DNA of 64,000 bases from Oscillospiraceae bacterium (GCA_015068035.1 SVLI01000001.1:124001-188000), one strand, 5' to 3'. Shown: positions 27,183 through 36,017, counted from the stretch's first letter. Program-made: numbers and translations. The notes: generated by a model from the sequence alone, not told the origin.

Positions 27183-28184
27183 TTAGTGGACGTTGCCCGG
27201 ATCGGCAAGGCTGGTGTAGCCGCCGAAGAGTCCGCGCGGCGCGGCCTGCTCCAGCTCCTCCTGCGTCCAGAGTTCGGAAGAGAACTTCGTGATCTTGGCA
27301 ATCTCCACCGGCTCGGAGTAGCGGGCGATGCTGTTGCCGACAATGCTGAACACGGAGCCACTCACCTGAGAGGCCTTATCCGTGCACAGATAGGTCAGGA
27401 AAGGCGCAATGGTCTCAGGCGCGGGCGTCTGCTCATAGGTGAAGTTCGGCAGTCCTGCCATGGCCTTCTTGCGGTCGGACTTCACGAGGTTCGAGGCCTC
27501 CAGATCGATGGAAGCGCGCGTCGCCGCGAAGGGGGAGAAAGCGTTGCAGGTGATGTTGTAGGGGAACAGCTCAATCGCCACGGCGCGGGTCAGACCCACG
27601 ACGCCGGCGTTGGCGGTGCAGTATTCCGGATGCAGAATCCAGTCGCCCAGCCACGCGCGGGAGGTGCAGTTGATGATGCGGCCCCACTTTTGCTCCATCA
27701 TGTAAGGCGCGGCAAAGTGGATGACGTTGTAGTAGCCCTTGGGCTTGACTGTCGTAACGCGGTCCCAGGTCTCCTCATCGATATCGCAGATCGAGCCGAA
27801 GCCGAAAGCGCCCGCGACGTTTGCCACGATGTCCACTTTTCCATAGGTCTTCACGGCGAACTCAACAAGCTCCTTCGCCGCCTCATGGTTGCCGATGTCG
27901 CAATAAAACGGCGCGGCCTTGCCGCCCTCGGCGATGATCTGATTGGCCGTGGTCTCCGCGTTGCCCGCGAGCATTGCGTATCTGTCCGCAACCTTCTTGC
28001 GCTCTTCCGGGCTGAGCGTTGCGATCTCCTCCGGCGTGAGCTGCTTGGTCTCCGTCTGTCCCTTGCCGCGGTTGTTGGTGATGACGCAGGCGCCCTCGGA
28101 CGCAAACTTCAGCGCCAGCGCGCGACCGACACCCTGACCGGAACCGGTCACGATGGCAACTTTACCCTCCAAAACTTTTCCCAT
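27183..28184 (-). CDS. SDR-family oxidoreductase with altered catalytic site
   Basis: 333 residues, longer than the ~250-residue classical SDR. The N-terminal NAD(P) motif TGSGQGVG (TGxxxGxG), the NVAGAFG strand and catalytic Ser175 (NCTSRA) and Tyr188 are present, but the YxxxK Lys is replaced by Asn192 (YCTAN). An insert at ~40-75 (KGQTETKQLTPEEIATLSPE) is unusual. It resembles the large SDRs related to peroxisomal MFE-2 dehydrogenases. AGGAGG precedes the ATG. Divergent from a uroporphyrinogen-decarboxylase-like gene with shared promoter motifs. Confidence 0.85.
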   Translation of the reverse strand: MGKVLEGKVAIVTGSGQGVGRALALKFASEGACVITNNRGKGQTETKQLTPEEIATLSPEERKKVADRYAMLAGNAETTANQIIAEGGKAAPFYCDIGNHEAAKELVEFAVKTYGKVDIVANVAGAFGFGSICDIDEETWDRVTTVKPKGYYNVIHFAAPYMMEQKWGRIINCTSRAWLGDWILHPEYCTANAGVVGLTRAVAIELFPYNITCNAFSPFAATRASIDLEASNLVKSDRKKAMAGLPNFTYEQTPAPETIAPFLTYLCTDKASQVSGSVFSIVGNSIARYSEPVEIAKITKFSSELWTQEELEQAAPRGLFGGYTSLADPGNVH

Positions 28185-28228
28185 GGTGAAACCTCCTTGT
28201 TATCAAGCGGATTTTCAGTTCTGCAACT

Positions 28229-28257
28229 ACTGTAGCACAGGACAGATTTGCCGTCAA
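28229..28257 (-). promoter_or_regulatory. Promoter of SDR gene
   Basis: Minus strand TTGACG, 17-base spacer, TACAGT. The spacer contains AAATCTGTC, also present at the divergent promoter. Confidence 0.65.
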
Positions 28258-28289
28258 CCAAAAGCGCGGTGCAGAAGGACGCTTTGCTC

Positions 28290-28318
28290 TTGAAATCTGT
28301 CGACGCTTTTGGTACAAT
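28290..28318 (+). promoter_or_regulatory. Promoter of UroD-like gene, with inverted repeats
   Basis: TTGAAA (28290-28295), 17-base spacer, TACAAT (28313-28318). Nested inverted repeats: ACAGATTT 28242 with AAATCTGT 28293, and CCAAAAGCG 28258 with CGCTTTTGG 28304. Confidence 0.65.
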
Positions 28319-28357
28319 GTCTGCGGAAAATACACTTACAGATTGGAGTGCATACAT

Positions 28358-29407
28358 ATGTTAAGCGCGAAAGAAAATTTCTTTCAGGCCGCAAAGGGTC
28401 TGAATCCCGACCGCTATGTCAACCAGTACGAGGCGCTGCGCCTGACTCTCCACCCCGGAATGTTCCATAACAACTCCCCGAAGCGCGGACAGGAAAACAT
28501 TGTCAACGCCTGGGGCGTCACCAACAGCTTCCCCGCGAATGCGCCCGGCGCTTTCCCCGTGCACACGCCGGACAAGATCGTCATTAAGGATATCGAGCAT
28601 TGGCGCGACTATGTCCACGCCCCGTCCCTGGATGTCGTCACGGACGAGGAATGGGCCATGATCCGCGGCATTCTGGACAACGTGGACGATGATCTCGCTT
28701 ACCGCACCAACTTCGTCGCCCCCGGCATCTTTGAGCAGTGCCACCACCTGGGCGAGATTGCCACCACTCTGATGAACCTGACGCTGTATCCGGACGAGAT
28801 GCACGATCTCATCAAGTACATCACGGATTATGAGCTGCAGCTGGCGGAGCTGATCTGCAAAAACCTCCAGCCCAACGCCATCTTCCATCATGACGACTGG
28901 GGCAGCCGCACCAGCACCTTCATGAGCCCCGCCATGTTTGAGGATTTCTTTGTGGACGCCTATAAGGCCGTCTATGGCTATTACAAGTCCCACGGCGTTG
29001 AGCTCATCGTCCACCACAGCGACAGCTACGGTGCAACCCTCGTTCCCTCCATGATCGAGATGGGCATTGACGTCTGGCAGGGCTGCATGAGCTCCAATGA
29101 CCTGCCGGCACTCTCGAAGAAGTATTGCGGCCAGATCGCCTTCATGGGCGGTTTCGACGGCGCGGACTTCGACTTTGACGGCTGGAATCCGGAAGAGACG
29201 AAGGCAAAGGTCTTCGCGCTGCTCGACGCCTGCACCCCCAAGGCCTTCATCCCCTGCATCGCGCAGGGCGGCCCCGGCAGCATTTACGACGGTGTGTACG
29301 ACTGCATCAGCGATGCCATCGACGAATACAACGCCACCCACTTTGGCATCAACCGCGACGAGATCCGCCGCAGCCCGACGCAGTACGAGAAAAACGGCTA
29401 CATGTAA
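28358..29407 (+). CDS. Uroporphyrinogen decarboxylase-family protein
   Basis: 349 residues, TIM-barrel of the UroD/methylcobamide:CoM methyltransferase superfamily: FVAPGIFEQCHHLGEIATTLMNL, PNAIFHHDDWGSRTSTFMSPAMFEDFF, GVELIVHHSDSYGATLVPSMIEMGIDVWQG and IAFMGGFDGADFDFD. It is not a haem enzyme by context. The position that is HxC in zinc-dependent MtaA methyltransferases is HHSD here (His about 219), so methyl transfer by that mechanism is doubtful. ATG 28358 follows TTGGAG. Divergent from the SDR gene; an FAD oxidoreductase gene follows. Confidence 0.85.
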   Translation: MLSAKENFFQAAKGLNPDRYVNQYEALRLTLHPGMFHNNSPKRGQENIVNAWGVTNSFPANAPGAFPVHTPDKIVIKDIEHWRDYVHAPSLDVVTDEEWAMIRGILDNVDDDLAYRTNFVAPGIFEQCHHLGEIATTLMNLTLYPDEMHDLIKYITDYELQLAELICKNLQPNAIFHHDDWGSRTSTFMSPAMFEDFFVDAYKAVYGYYKSHGVELIVHHSDSYGATLVPSMIEMGIDVWQGCMSSNDLPALSKKYCGQIAFMGGFDGADFDFDGWNPEETKAKVFALLDACTPKAFIPCIAQGGPGSIYDGVYDCISDAIDEYNATHFGINRDEIRRSPTQYEKNGYM

Positions 29408-29470
29408 GCAGCCCCCCCGCTTTGCGCCGGACTCGTCCGGCAGCGAAGCTGAAATCCAAACCCTATGAAA

Positions 29471-29508
29471 ACGTGCGTGAGAATACACATTCTCACGCAC
29501 GTTTTTTT
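29471..29508 (+). terminator. Terminator after UroD-like gene
   Basis: ACGTGCGTGAGAAT and ATTCTCACGCACGT with a 4-base loop, then seven T. Confidence 0.92.
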
Positions 29509-29510
29509 GC

Positions 29511-29539
29511 TTGCCAGAACGGGAAAGGTCTGTTACAAT
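29511..29539 (+). promoter_or_regulatory. Promoter of FAD oxidoreductase gene
   Basis: TTGCCA (29511-29516), 17-base spacer, TACAAT (29534-29539), immediately after the terminator. Confidence 0.7.
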
Positions 29540-29599
29540 ATAGAATTGGAATGATTATGCGAATCCAAAAAGAATTTTTTATAGGAAAGGAAGTAACAT

Positions 29600-31048
29600 A
29601 TGAGCCAGATTTACCTGGAAGAAGCCAACAAGCTGCCCGTATATGACGAGTGCGACATTCTGATCGTCGGCGGCGGCGCGGCGGGTCACAGTGCTGCCGT
29701 TGCAGCGTCCCGCGCCAACCCGGACGCCAAGATCATCCTGATGGAGCGCTACGGCTACTTTGGCGGCAACGTCACCGGCGGCCTCGTGCTGATGGTCCCC
29801 TCCCTGAGCTGGGGCAAGTTCTCCGTCATCCGCGGTCTGCAGGAGGAGTGGTTCTCCCGTCTCGACGCGAAAGCCCCCGGTTCCTACATGTCCCCCAAGC
29901 TTGAGGACATCGGCAAGGACACCCCCGCGCTGGTCGACCGTTGGGGCCTGGTGCACGGCTGCACCACCTTCTCCGAGCCCAAGACCCTCGTGCGCGCGCC
30001 CTACTATGAGCCCAACCACCTGAAGATCGAGTTCGACCTGATGGTGCAGGAGTGCAAGAACGTCAAGATGCTGCTGCACAGCTGGGGCACCAAGCCCATC
30101 ATGGAAGGCAACGTCATCAAGGGCGTCATCTTTGAGAGCAAAGAGGGCCGCAAGGCCGTCTTCGCCAAGATCGTCATCGACGCCACCGGCGACGGCGACA
30201 TCTTTGGTCAGACCGACCCGATCTGCCACGGCAAATCCGGCCTCACCGGCGAGGATCAGCGTGACGATCAGACCGCTCTGGTCTGGCGCTGCGGCGGCGT
30301 GGACTACGAGGCTTATGCCCGCTGGCTGCGCGCCAACCCCGTCGAGGGCAAGAACTTCATCAACGGCCTGTTTGAAGTTGCGGGCTACAAGACCATGTTC
30401 TTCCCCGCCGGCTGCAACGACACCGTCTGGTTCAACAACTGGATCAGCGGCATGAACTGCATCGACCTCGACGACATCCGCGCCACGGAGCTGCTGGTCC
30501 GCAACTCCATCCGCCGCATCCTGGATTACTGCAAGGAGACCATCCCCTTCTGCTTCAAGGATGCCTACATCGTCGACATCGCGCCGCAGCTCGGCACCCG
30601 CGGCTCCCGCAGACTCGACGGCGAGCTCTACATCACCATGGCGGACATCAACGCCAACCCGGCTTACGACGATGTCATCGCCTGGTCCACCACGCACTCC
30701 TGCGGCGGCGCTCCGCTGGAGATCCCCTTCCGCTGCATCGTCTCCAAGGCGACTGAGAACCTGATGGCCCCCGGCCGTCACCTCTCCGCCGACGAGCGCG
30801 CCATCGGCCCGCTGCAGCTCATCCCGCAGTGCGTCCAGACCGGTCAGGCCGCCGGCGTCGCCGCCGCTGTCGCCATCAAGGACGGCACCACGGTCAAGAC
30901 TGTCGACATCAAGAAGGTGCAGTACATCCTCTCCCACGAGCAGGACGTCCCGCTGCCGCGTCAGGACAACACCGATCCCGAGCTGGTCGCCGCGCTTGAG
31001 GCCTTTGATTACGGCCGCAACGCGAAGCCCTTCCGCCCGGGCAACTAA
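29600..31048 (+). CDS. FAD-dependent oxidoreductase
   Basis: 482 residues. N-terminal Rossmann FAD site CDILIVGGGAAGHSAAVAAS (GxGxxG type) with the acidic strand end KIILMERYGYFGGNVTGG, then DATGDGDIFGQ and a C-terminal GRHLSADERAIGPLQLIPQC and TGQAAGVAAAVAI, the layout of the FAD_oxidored (Pfam PF12831-type) family. Substrate unknown. GGAAAGGAAG lies before the ATG. Codon use is strongly biased (almost only GCC, GGC, CTG, ATC), consistent with high expression. It sits between a UroD-like gene and a carboxylesterase. Confidence 0.9.
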   Translation: MSQIYLEEANKLPVYDECDILIVGGGAAGHSAAVAASRANPDAKIILMERYGYFGGNVTGGLVLMVPSLSWGKFSVIRGLQEEWFSRLDAKAPGSYMSPKLEDIGKDTPALVDRWGLVHGCTTFSEPKTLVRAPYYEPNHLKIEFDLMVQECKNVKMLLHSWGTKPIMEGNVIKGVIFESKEGRKAVFAKIVIDATGDGDIFGQTDPICHGKSGLTGEDQRDDQTALVWRCGGVDYEAYARWLRANPVEGKNFINGLFEVAGYKTMFFPAGCNDTVWFNNWISGMNCIDLDDIRATELLVRNSIRRILDYCKETIPFCFKDAYIVDIAPQLGTRGSRRLDGELYITMADINANPAYDDVIAWSTTHSCGGAPLEIPFRCIVSKATENLMAPGRHLSADERAIGPLQLIPQCVQTGQAAGVAAAVAIKDGTTVKTVDIKKVQYILSHEQDVPLPRQDNTDPELVAALEAFDYGRNAKPFRPGN

Positions 31049-31110
31049 TCTCAGCAAAAACATAATCCCCGCCGCTTTGCATCATTTGCAAAGGGCATAA
31101 ACAGCACAAA

Positions 31111-31142
31111 ACAGCCCCGACAGGAAGACTGTCGGGGCTGTT
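31111..31142 (+). terminator. Terminator after FAD oxidoreductase gene
   Basis: ACAGCCCCGACA and TGTCGGGGCTGT, 8-base loop. Confidence 0.8.
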
Positions 31143-31153
31143 CGTATAACAGC

Positions 31154-31192
31154 AAATCCGACCTATGCTACAATCATAGGTCGGATTTTTGT
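31154..31192. terminator. Second, bidirectional terminator
   Basis: AAATCCGACCTATG and CATAGGTCGGATTTTT around a 7-base loop; it also terminates the minus-strand gene ending at 31219. Confidence 0.85.
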
Positions 31193-31218
31193 AATTTGTT
31201 CGACAAATTGGAATTTGT

Positions 31219-31572
31219 TTAACTGTTTTTTGCTTTCTTTGATATCTCTATCAATTCTTCCTTGGTGAATTCTTTGTATCTGCTATCAGCAAACATTGTT
31301 GACGTAGTATCTGGAATGTTCACCATGAGTTGCTGTAAATCAATCTCTTCTGGAAGTTTAAGAATCTTTCCATCAGCATCTTCGGCTTTGGAAACACAGC
31401 AAATAAACTCCCCTCTCTCAAAATTGATATCAAAAGTGCTTGTGACATCTAACAAATCAATATCGAAGAATAATTCTTCATCATCTATAAACTTTTCATA
31501 TATAAATTCGAATAATGCTTCTTTGCTTATTTTAATAACACGAACACTATTCTCATTAAGTTCCTTCTTCAT
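31219..31572 (-). CDS. Low-GC small hypothetical protein
   Basis: 117 residues, strongly acidic and AT-rich compared with both neighbours, no signal or membrane segment. Pattern: basic KKELNENSVRVIKISKEALF, acidic YEKFIDDEELFFDIDLLDV, beta-rich middle (FERGEFICCVSKAEDADGK), C-terminal helix with Lys-rich end. GAGGTGA lies 8 bases before the ATG. Not recognised. Base composition suggests acquisition; similar in size and character to immunity-type proteins, without a partner toxin. Confidence 0.72.
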   Translation of the reverse strand: MKKELNENSVRVIKISKEALFEFIYEKFIDDEELFFDIDLLDVTSTFDINFERGEFICCVSKAEDADGKILKLPEEIDLQQLMVNIPDTTSTMFADSRYKEFTKEELIEISKKAKNS

Positions 31573-31650
31573 AGCAAATCACCTCGCCAAATTCAAGTTT
31601 ATCTAACCGTCTGATCTGTTTTATCATGCAGCTGCAATCCATACAAGAAG

Positions 31651-31675
31651 CGGGAGAGGGGCTCGCCCTCTCCCG
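31651..31675 (-). terminator. Hairpin after carboxylesterase gene
   Basis: CGGGAGAGGG (31651-31660) and CCCTCTCCCG (31666-31675); no T-run follows on the minus strand, so termination is uncertain. Confidence 0.5.
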
Positions 31676-31687
31676 CGGAAAATTTGC

Positions 31688-33211
31688 TCAGCCGTTGTAA
31701 CGCTTGTGGCCCATGCGCAGGAAGAACTTCATCAGCTCGCTCGGATGCTTCACTTCCGGCTCCGCCTTGTCACCGAAGAACATACGCGCATCGTTGTCGA
31801 CCGTGTAGGGCTCCCAGTGCGGCATCGGCTCGCCGTCGGCGTCGAGGCCGTTCGGGTCGCCGTTCTTGATGAAGTTGCACCAGTAGTTGCACATCTGGCG
31901 CGCCAGATCGTAGTGCTTGCCCTTGAAGGGACGCCAGCACTTTGCCAGCGTTTCAAAGAAGAACCACAGATCGGAGGAGTGGAAGGAACCCGGATTGTCC
32001 CAGCCCGGAATCTCGGGATCGAAGACCCAGTAATACATCGGCTGGTCGTTGCCGGTGCGCTTGCGCTCCTGTCCGACCATGCGGATGGAGAACTCCAGAT
32101 GCTGCACAGTGGCCTTGTACATCGTTTCGACGAAGGATTCGTCCTTGGACTTGATCAGCTCGAGGAACTCGGCTGCATCGTCACCGAACTGCGCCTTGGC
32201 ATAGGCCTCCAGCTCTTCAAAGTTCGTTGCCACCGGCTTCATCGGGAACTCGGTGCCGGTGTGGCCGAACATCATCGGAACCTGATTGCCGAAGTTGCTC
32301 AAAAGCAGCTTGTCGCTCGGTCCAACCAGGAAATTGCCGTCCGGCGAAACCGGGAAGTAGATGTGATACTCCTCCGCCTTGTCGCGGATGTAGGTCGCAT
32401 CGAGCGCGCGCGCCTCGGCCAGCGTCTTGACGCCGAGCTTCTCAAAGAAGTCCACGCCCACCTGCTCGCACTCCTCGTGCGTTCTGGGAGGACCGAACAT
32501 GCTGGGATAGTAAGGCGTAATCATCAGGCCGCTGTCCACGATGGCCTTCTGGAACAGGCCCTTGTTGAGCGGAGAGACAACCTGCGCGGTGACGCTGCCG
32601 CCGCCCGCGGACTGGCCGCCGATGGTGATGTTCTCCGGGTCACCGCCAAAGGCGGCGATGTTGCGCTTGACCCACATGGTGCCGTAGCGCTGATCGAGGT
32701 AACCGAAGTTTCCGCGGAACTCGGGGGATTCCGCCGAGATCTCGGGATGGCAGAGGAAGCCGAAAGCGCCGAGGCGGTAGTTCACCGTCACAACAACGAT
32801 GCCGCGACGCGCGATGCGCTCGCCGTCAAACTCCATCTCCGCGGTGTAGCCCTCGCGCAGGCCGCCGCCGAAATACCAGACGAAAACCGGCAGCTTCTCG
32901 TCCGCGCGCTTTGCAGGCGTCCAGACGTTGAGCACCAGGCTGTCCTCACTCATTTCAATCTCGGAATCGACGTGCCACTCGCGGGTGTAGAGGTTGTCCT
33001 TATCCGTACCCGGCACGTGCTGCATGGAGATCGGCCCGAATTTATAGGCCTTGAGCACGCCCTCCCAGTCCTTCGCCGGCTGCGGTGCACGCCAGCGGTT
33101 TTCGCCAACGGGGGGCGCGGCATAGGGGATACCCTTGAACGCTGTGATACGGGGATCGGCGGCAGGCAGTCCCTCGACCACGCCGTTTTCCACGGTAACT
33201 CTTCTGAGCAT
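31688..33211 (-). CDS. Type B carboxylesterase
   Basis: 507 residues, normal for the family. N-terminal FKGIPYAAPPVGENRWRAPQ, EDSLVLNVWTP and VFVWYFGGGLREGY are carboxylesterase/lipase signatures. The nucleophile elbow is TIGGQSAGGGSV, the acidic residue is probably in GHTGTEFPM, and the catalytic His is in GSFHSSDLWF. No signal peptide, so cytoplasmic. Predicted to hydrolyse carboxylic esters, perhaps feeding the neighbouring UroD/FAD/SDR enzymes. AAAGGAGG lies before the ATG. Confidence 0.92.
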   Translation of the reverse strand: MLRRVTVENGVVEGLPAADPRITAFKGIPYAAPPVGENRWRAPQPAKDWEGVLKAYKFGPISMQHVPGTDKDNLYTREWHVDSEIEMSEDSLVLNVWTPAKRADEKLPVFVWYFGGGLREGYTAEMEFDGERIARRGIVVVTVNYRLGAFGFLCHPEISAESPEFRGNFGYLDQRYGTMWVKRNIAAFGGDPENITIGGQSAGGGSVTAQVVSPLNKGLFQKAIVDSGLMITPYYPSMFGPPRTHEECEQVGVDFFEKLGVKTLAEARALDATYIRDKAEEYHIYFPVSPDGNFLVGPSDKLLLSNFGNQVPMMFGHTGTEFPMKPVATNFEELEAYAKAQFGDDAAEFLELIKSKDESFVETMYKATVQHLEFSIRMVGQERKRTGNDQPMYYWVFDPEIPGWDNPGSFHSSDLWFFFETLAKCWRPFKGKHYDLARQMCNYWCNFIKNGDPNGLDADGEPMPHWEPYTVDNDARMFFGDKAEPEVKHPSELMKFFLRMGHKRYNG

Positions 33212-33395
33212 GTGTTTATCCTCCTTTATTCATTCGGCCTCCGGCCGCTTTGCTTATGTTTTCATATTAACAGAAGCGCGGGGAAAAGGAAAGTCCTTTC
33301 CCCGCGTTTTTCATTTTTTGCCGCGGCGCGCAGCAGGCGCGGGAAACAAAGGCCTTTCCTCTCCATCCGAAAGCGCCGTTTCGCCCCGCCGGACA

Positions 33396-33426
33396 AAAAA
33401 ACAGGCGGGCTCTGCCGAGCCCGCCC
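33396..33426 (-). terminator. Terminator of the ACT-hom-lysC operon
   Basis: Minus strand CGGGCGGGCTC and GAGCCCGCCTG with a 4-base loop, then seven T. Confidence 0.9.
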
Positions 33427-33441
33427 GTATCCGGATTGGAT

Positions 33442-34650
33442 TTATTTCCCGAAAAACTTGTTATGGATCGCTTGCACCGCCTGATCGGCATAGCGCTCGT
33501 CGATCAGCACGCTGATTTTGATCTCACTGGTGGAGATCATGCGGATGTTGATCTTCTCATCATAGAGCGCCTCAAACATCAGCGCGGCAACGCCGCTGCC
33601 GGACACCATGCCCGCGCCGACGATGCTGATCTTCGCCACCTTCTCGTCCACGGCAACGCCCTCGGCGCCCATCGTCTCCACAACTTTTTCCATCACGCGC
33701 ATCGCCTCGTCCTTGTCGGCTCTGGCCACGGTAAAGCTGATGTCGTTGGTGTTGTCGTGTCCAACACTCTGCAGGATAAGGTCCACGTTGATCTTGGCCT
33801 GCGCCAGAGCCCGGAAGACCTTGAACGAAACGCCCGGCTCATCCGGAACACCCTTGATTGCGATGCTGACGATTTCGGCGTCCTTTGCAACGCCGCTGAT
33901 TCTCATTTGCTCCACTTGCTTGACTACCTCCTTAACTTTGGTGCCCGGTGCGCGGACATAGCTGGAAAGCACTTCCAGATTCACGCCGTAGCGCTTTGCC
34001 ATCTCCACAGACCGGTTATGCAGCACCTTTGCGCCGAGGCTGGCAAGCTCCAGCATCTCGTCGTAGGTGATCTCGTCGAGTTTCTTTGCGCTGGGAACCT
34101 TGCGGGGGTCGGTGGTGTAAACGCCTTCCACGTCCGTATAGATCTGGCACAAATCGGCACGCAGCACCGCTGCAAGCGCCACCGCAGAGGTGTCCGATCC
34201 GCCGCGGCCCAGCGTTGTGATGTCGTCATAGCGGTTGATGCCCTGGAAACCCGTGAACAGCACGATGCGGCGCTTATCCAGCTCACGGCGCAGACGCTCG
34301 CCGGAGATCTTCCGGATGCGCGCGTTGCCGTAATTGGAATCCGTCGACAGCCCGACCTGCCATGCGTTGAGCGAAACAACAGGCAGCCCCATCTTTTCCA
34401 GCGCCATCGCCATGAGCGCAACGGACACCTGCTCGCCCGTGGACAAGAGCATGTCCAGCTCCCGCTTTGACGGTTTTTCATTGATCTCCGCTGCCTTTTC
34501 CAGCAGCTCGTCCGTTGTATCCCCCTGCGCGGAGAGCACGACGACAACGTCATGTCCCTCGCAATAAGTGTCAGCAATGATGCCCGCGACGCGGCGGACT
34601 TTCTCCGCATCCGCCACGGAGCTTCCGCCGAATTTTTGTACGATCAGCAT
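33442..34650 (-). CDS. lysC: Aspartate kinase
   Basis: 402 residues. N-terminal VQKFGGSSVADAEKVRRVA, then GRGGSDTSAVALAA in the catalytic domain and two C-terminal ACT domains (AEIVSIAIKGVPDEPGVSFKVF and KISIVGAGMVSGSGVAALMF) for end-product feedback. Phosphorylates aspartate as the first step to lysine, threonine and methionine. ATG 34650 has GGAGGAG upstream. Last gene of a minus-strand operon with homoserine dehydrogenase and an ACT protein, which points to the threonine branch. Confidence 0.96.
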   Translation of the reverse strand: MLIVQKFGGSSVADAEKVRRVAGIIADTYCEGHDVVVVLSAQGDTTDELLEKAAEINEKPSKRELDMLLSTGEQVSVALMAMALEKMGLPVVSLNAWQVGLSTDSNYGNARIRKISGERLRRELDKRRIVLFTGFQGINRYDDITTLGRGGSDTSAVALAAVLRADLCQIYTDVEGVYTTDPRKVPSAKKLDEITYDEMLELASLGAKVLHNRSVEMAKRYGVNLEVLSSYVRAPGTKVKEVVKQVEQMRISGVAKDAEIVSIAIKGVPDEPGVSFKVFRALAQAKINVDLILQSVGHDNTNDISFTVARADKDEAMRVMEKVVETMGAEGVAVDEKVAKISIVGAGMVSGSGVAALMFEALYDEKINIRMISTSEIKISVLIDERYADQAVQAIHNKFFGK

Positions 34651-34774
34651 AGGAACTCCTCCGATTGACCGGCGCACGGTTCCTCCCCACGCCGGCATGG
34701 TCTTTCGCGGCAAAAACGCCGCGTATCCGGGCAAAGCCCATCCGTATTATTATAATCCAACAAGCCCGCCGAGG

Positions 34775-35980
34775 TCAATCCATAATTCGCATCGCGGCGA
34801 AAACGGTCAGCTTTTCGGCTTTCTCCTGCTGCAGCTTACCCGAGATGGGCGCGGTGATGACCGCGCATTCGCCCTCTGCCGCGCCTTCAAGAACGGTCAC
34901 ATCCCCGTAAAGCGCCTTCAGCTCCGCTTCCGTTGCCTGCGCGCGGATATACCAGCGGCTCACAAGCTCCTCCGTCGGCGCAACGTAATCCTCCTCCGCC
35001 TCGTCCCAGCCGAGGGGCTTGCGCGCGTTGAGATGCTTGGCAGCATCAATCACATCCGCCACCACGGCGCTCGCGGTCGGGAACTTGCCTGCACCCGCGC
35101 CGTAGAACATCGCCTCGCCAAGGGCGTTTCCGTTGACGACGATTCCGTTCATCACGCCGTCCACGCCCGCAAGCAGGCTGCTTTCAGAGAGCAGATGCGG
35201 CGCAACGTAAGCATGGATGCGCCCGTCCTCACGGCGCAGGGCACGGCCGAGCAGCTTGATGACATAGCCGCCCTTGCCGGCAAGCACCACATCCTCCGAG
35301 TGGATGCCGGTGATGCCCTCAGTGCTGACGCACGCGGGATCGACGTTTTTGCCGAAGCACAGGTCGGAAAGAATGCAGATTTTGCGGCAGGCGTCGTGCC
35401 CCTCAATGTCCGCAGCGGGGTTCAGCTCAGCATAGCCCTTGCTCTGCGCGGAGCGCAGCGCGTCCTCGAAAGAGCTGCCGTTTCGGATCATCTGGGTGAG
35501 GATATAGTTGGTGGTGCCGTTGAGGATGCCGTAAATCTGCGTGATCTCATTGGCGGCCAGGCACTGCGTGATGGGGCGGATGATCGGAATGCCGCCGCCG
35601 ACGCTGGCCTCGAACAGATAGTTGACGTTTTTGCTCTGCGCGATGGACAGCAGCTCCTGTCCGCGCGTTGCAACCAGCTCCTTGTTGGAAGTGACAACGC
35701 TCTTACCGGCGGCCAGGCAGCGCCGTGTGAACTCATAGGCTGCGCCCACGCCGCCCATCGCCTCCACGACCACCTGCACCTCCGCATCGTTTTCGATGTC
35801 GGAAAAATCGTGCGTGAGCATGTGCTGATAAGGGCTGTCCGGGAAATCCCGGGTGTCCAGAATATATTTGACCTCGATGCCGCTGCCGGCATTGCGCGCG
35901 ATGTGTTCCGCGTTCCCCGCAAGAACCTCCACAACGCCGCTGCCAACCGTGCCGAAGCCCATAACCGCAATCTTTATCAT
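34775..35980 (-). CDS. hom: Homoserine dehydrogenase
   Basis: 401 residues. NAD(P)-binding MGFGTVGSGVVEVL, then EAMGG, TSNKELVATRG, FEASVGGGIPIIRP, YGILNGTTNYILTQM, AELNPAADIEGHDACRKICIL, and a short C-terminal ACT-like domain. Reduces aspartate semialdehyde to homoserine. Operon partner of the ACT protein upstream (37-base gap) and aspartate kinase downstream (124-base gap). Length and motif set are complete. Confidence 0.96.
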   Translation of the reverse strand: MIKIAVMGFGTVGSGVVEVLAGNAEHIARNAGSGIEVKYILDTRDFPDSPYQHMLTHDFSDIENDAEVQVVVEAMGGVGAAYEFTRRCLAAGKSVVTSNKELVATRGQELLSIAQSKNVNYLFEASVGGGIPIIRPITQCLAANEITQIYGILNGTTNYILTQMIRNGSSFEDALRSAQSKGYAELNPAADIEGHDACRKICILSDLCFGKNVDPACVSTEGITGIHSEDVVLAGKGGYVIKLLGRALRREDGRIHAYVAPHLLSESSLLAGVDGVMNGIVVNGNALGEAMFYGAGAGKFPTASAVVADVIDAAKHLNARKPLGWDEAEEDYVAPTEELVSRWYIRAQATEAELKALYGDVTVLEGAAEGECAVITAPISGKLQQEKAEKLTVFAAMRIMD

Positions 35981-36017
35981 AATCGGAACATCTCCTTCAA
36001 TCTTTCCTGTTCGTTTC

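Noticed and set aside
29579-31063. Minus-strand frame covering the FAD oxidoreductase gene
   Set aside because: Antisense shadow of a strongly codon-biased gene; no family resemblance.
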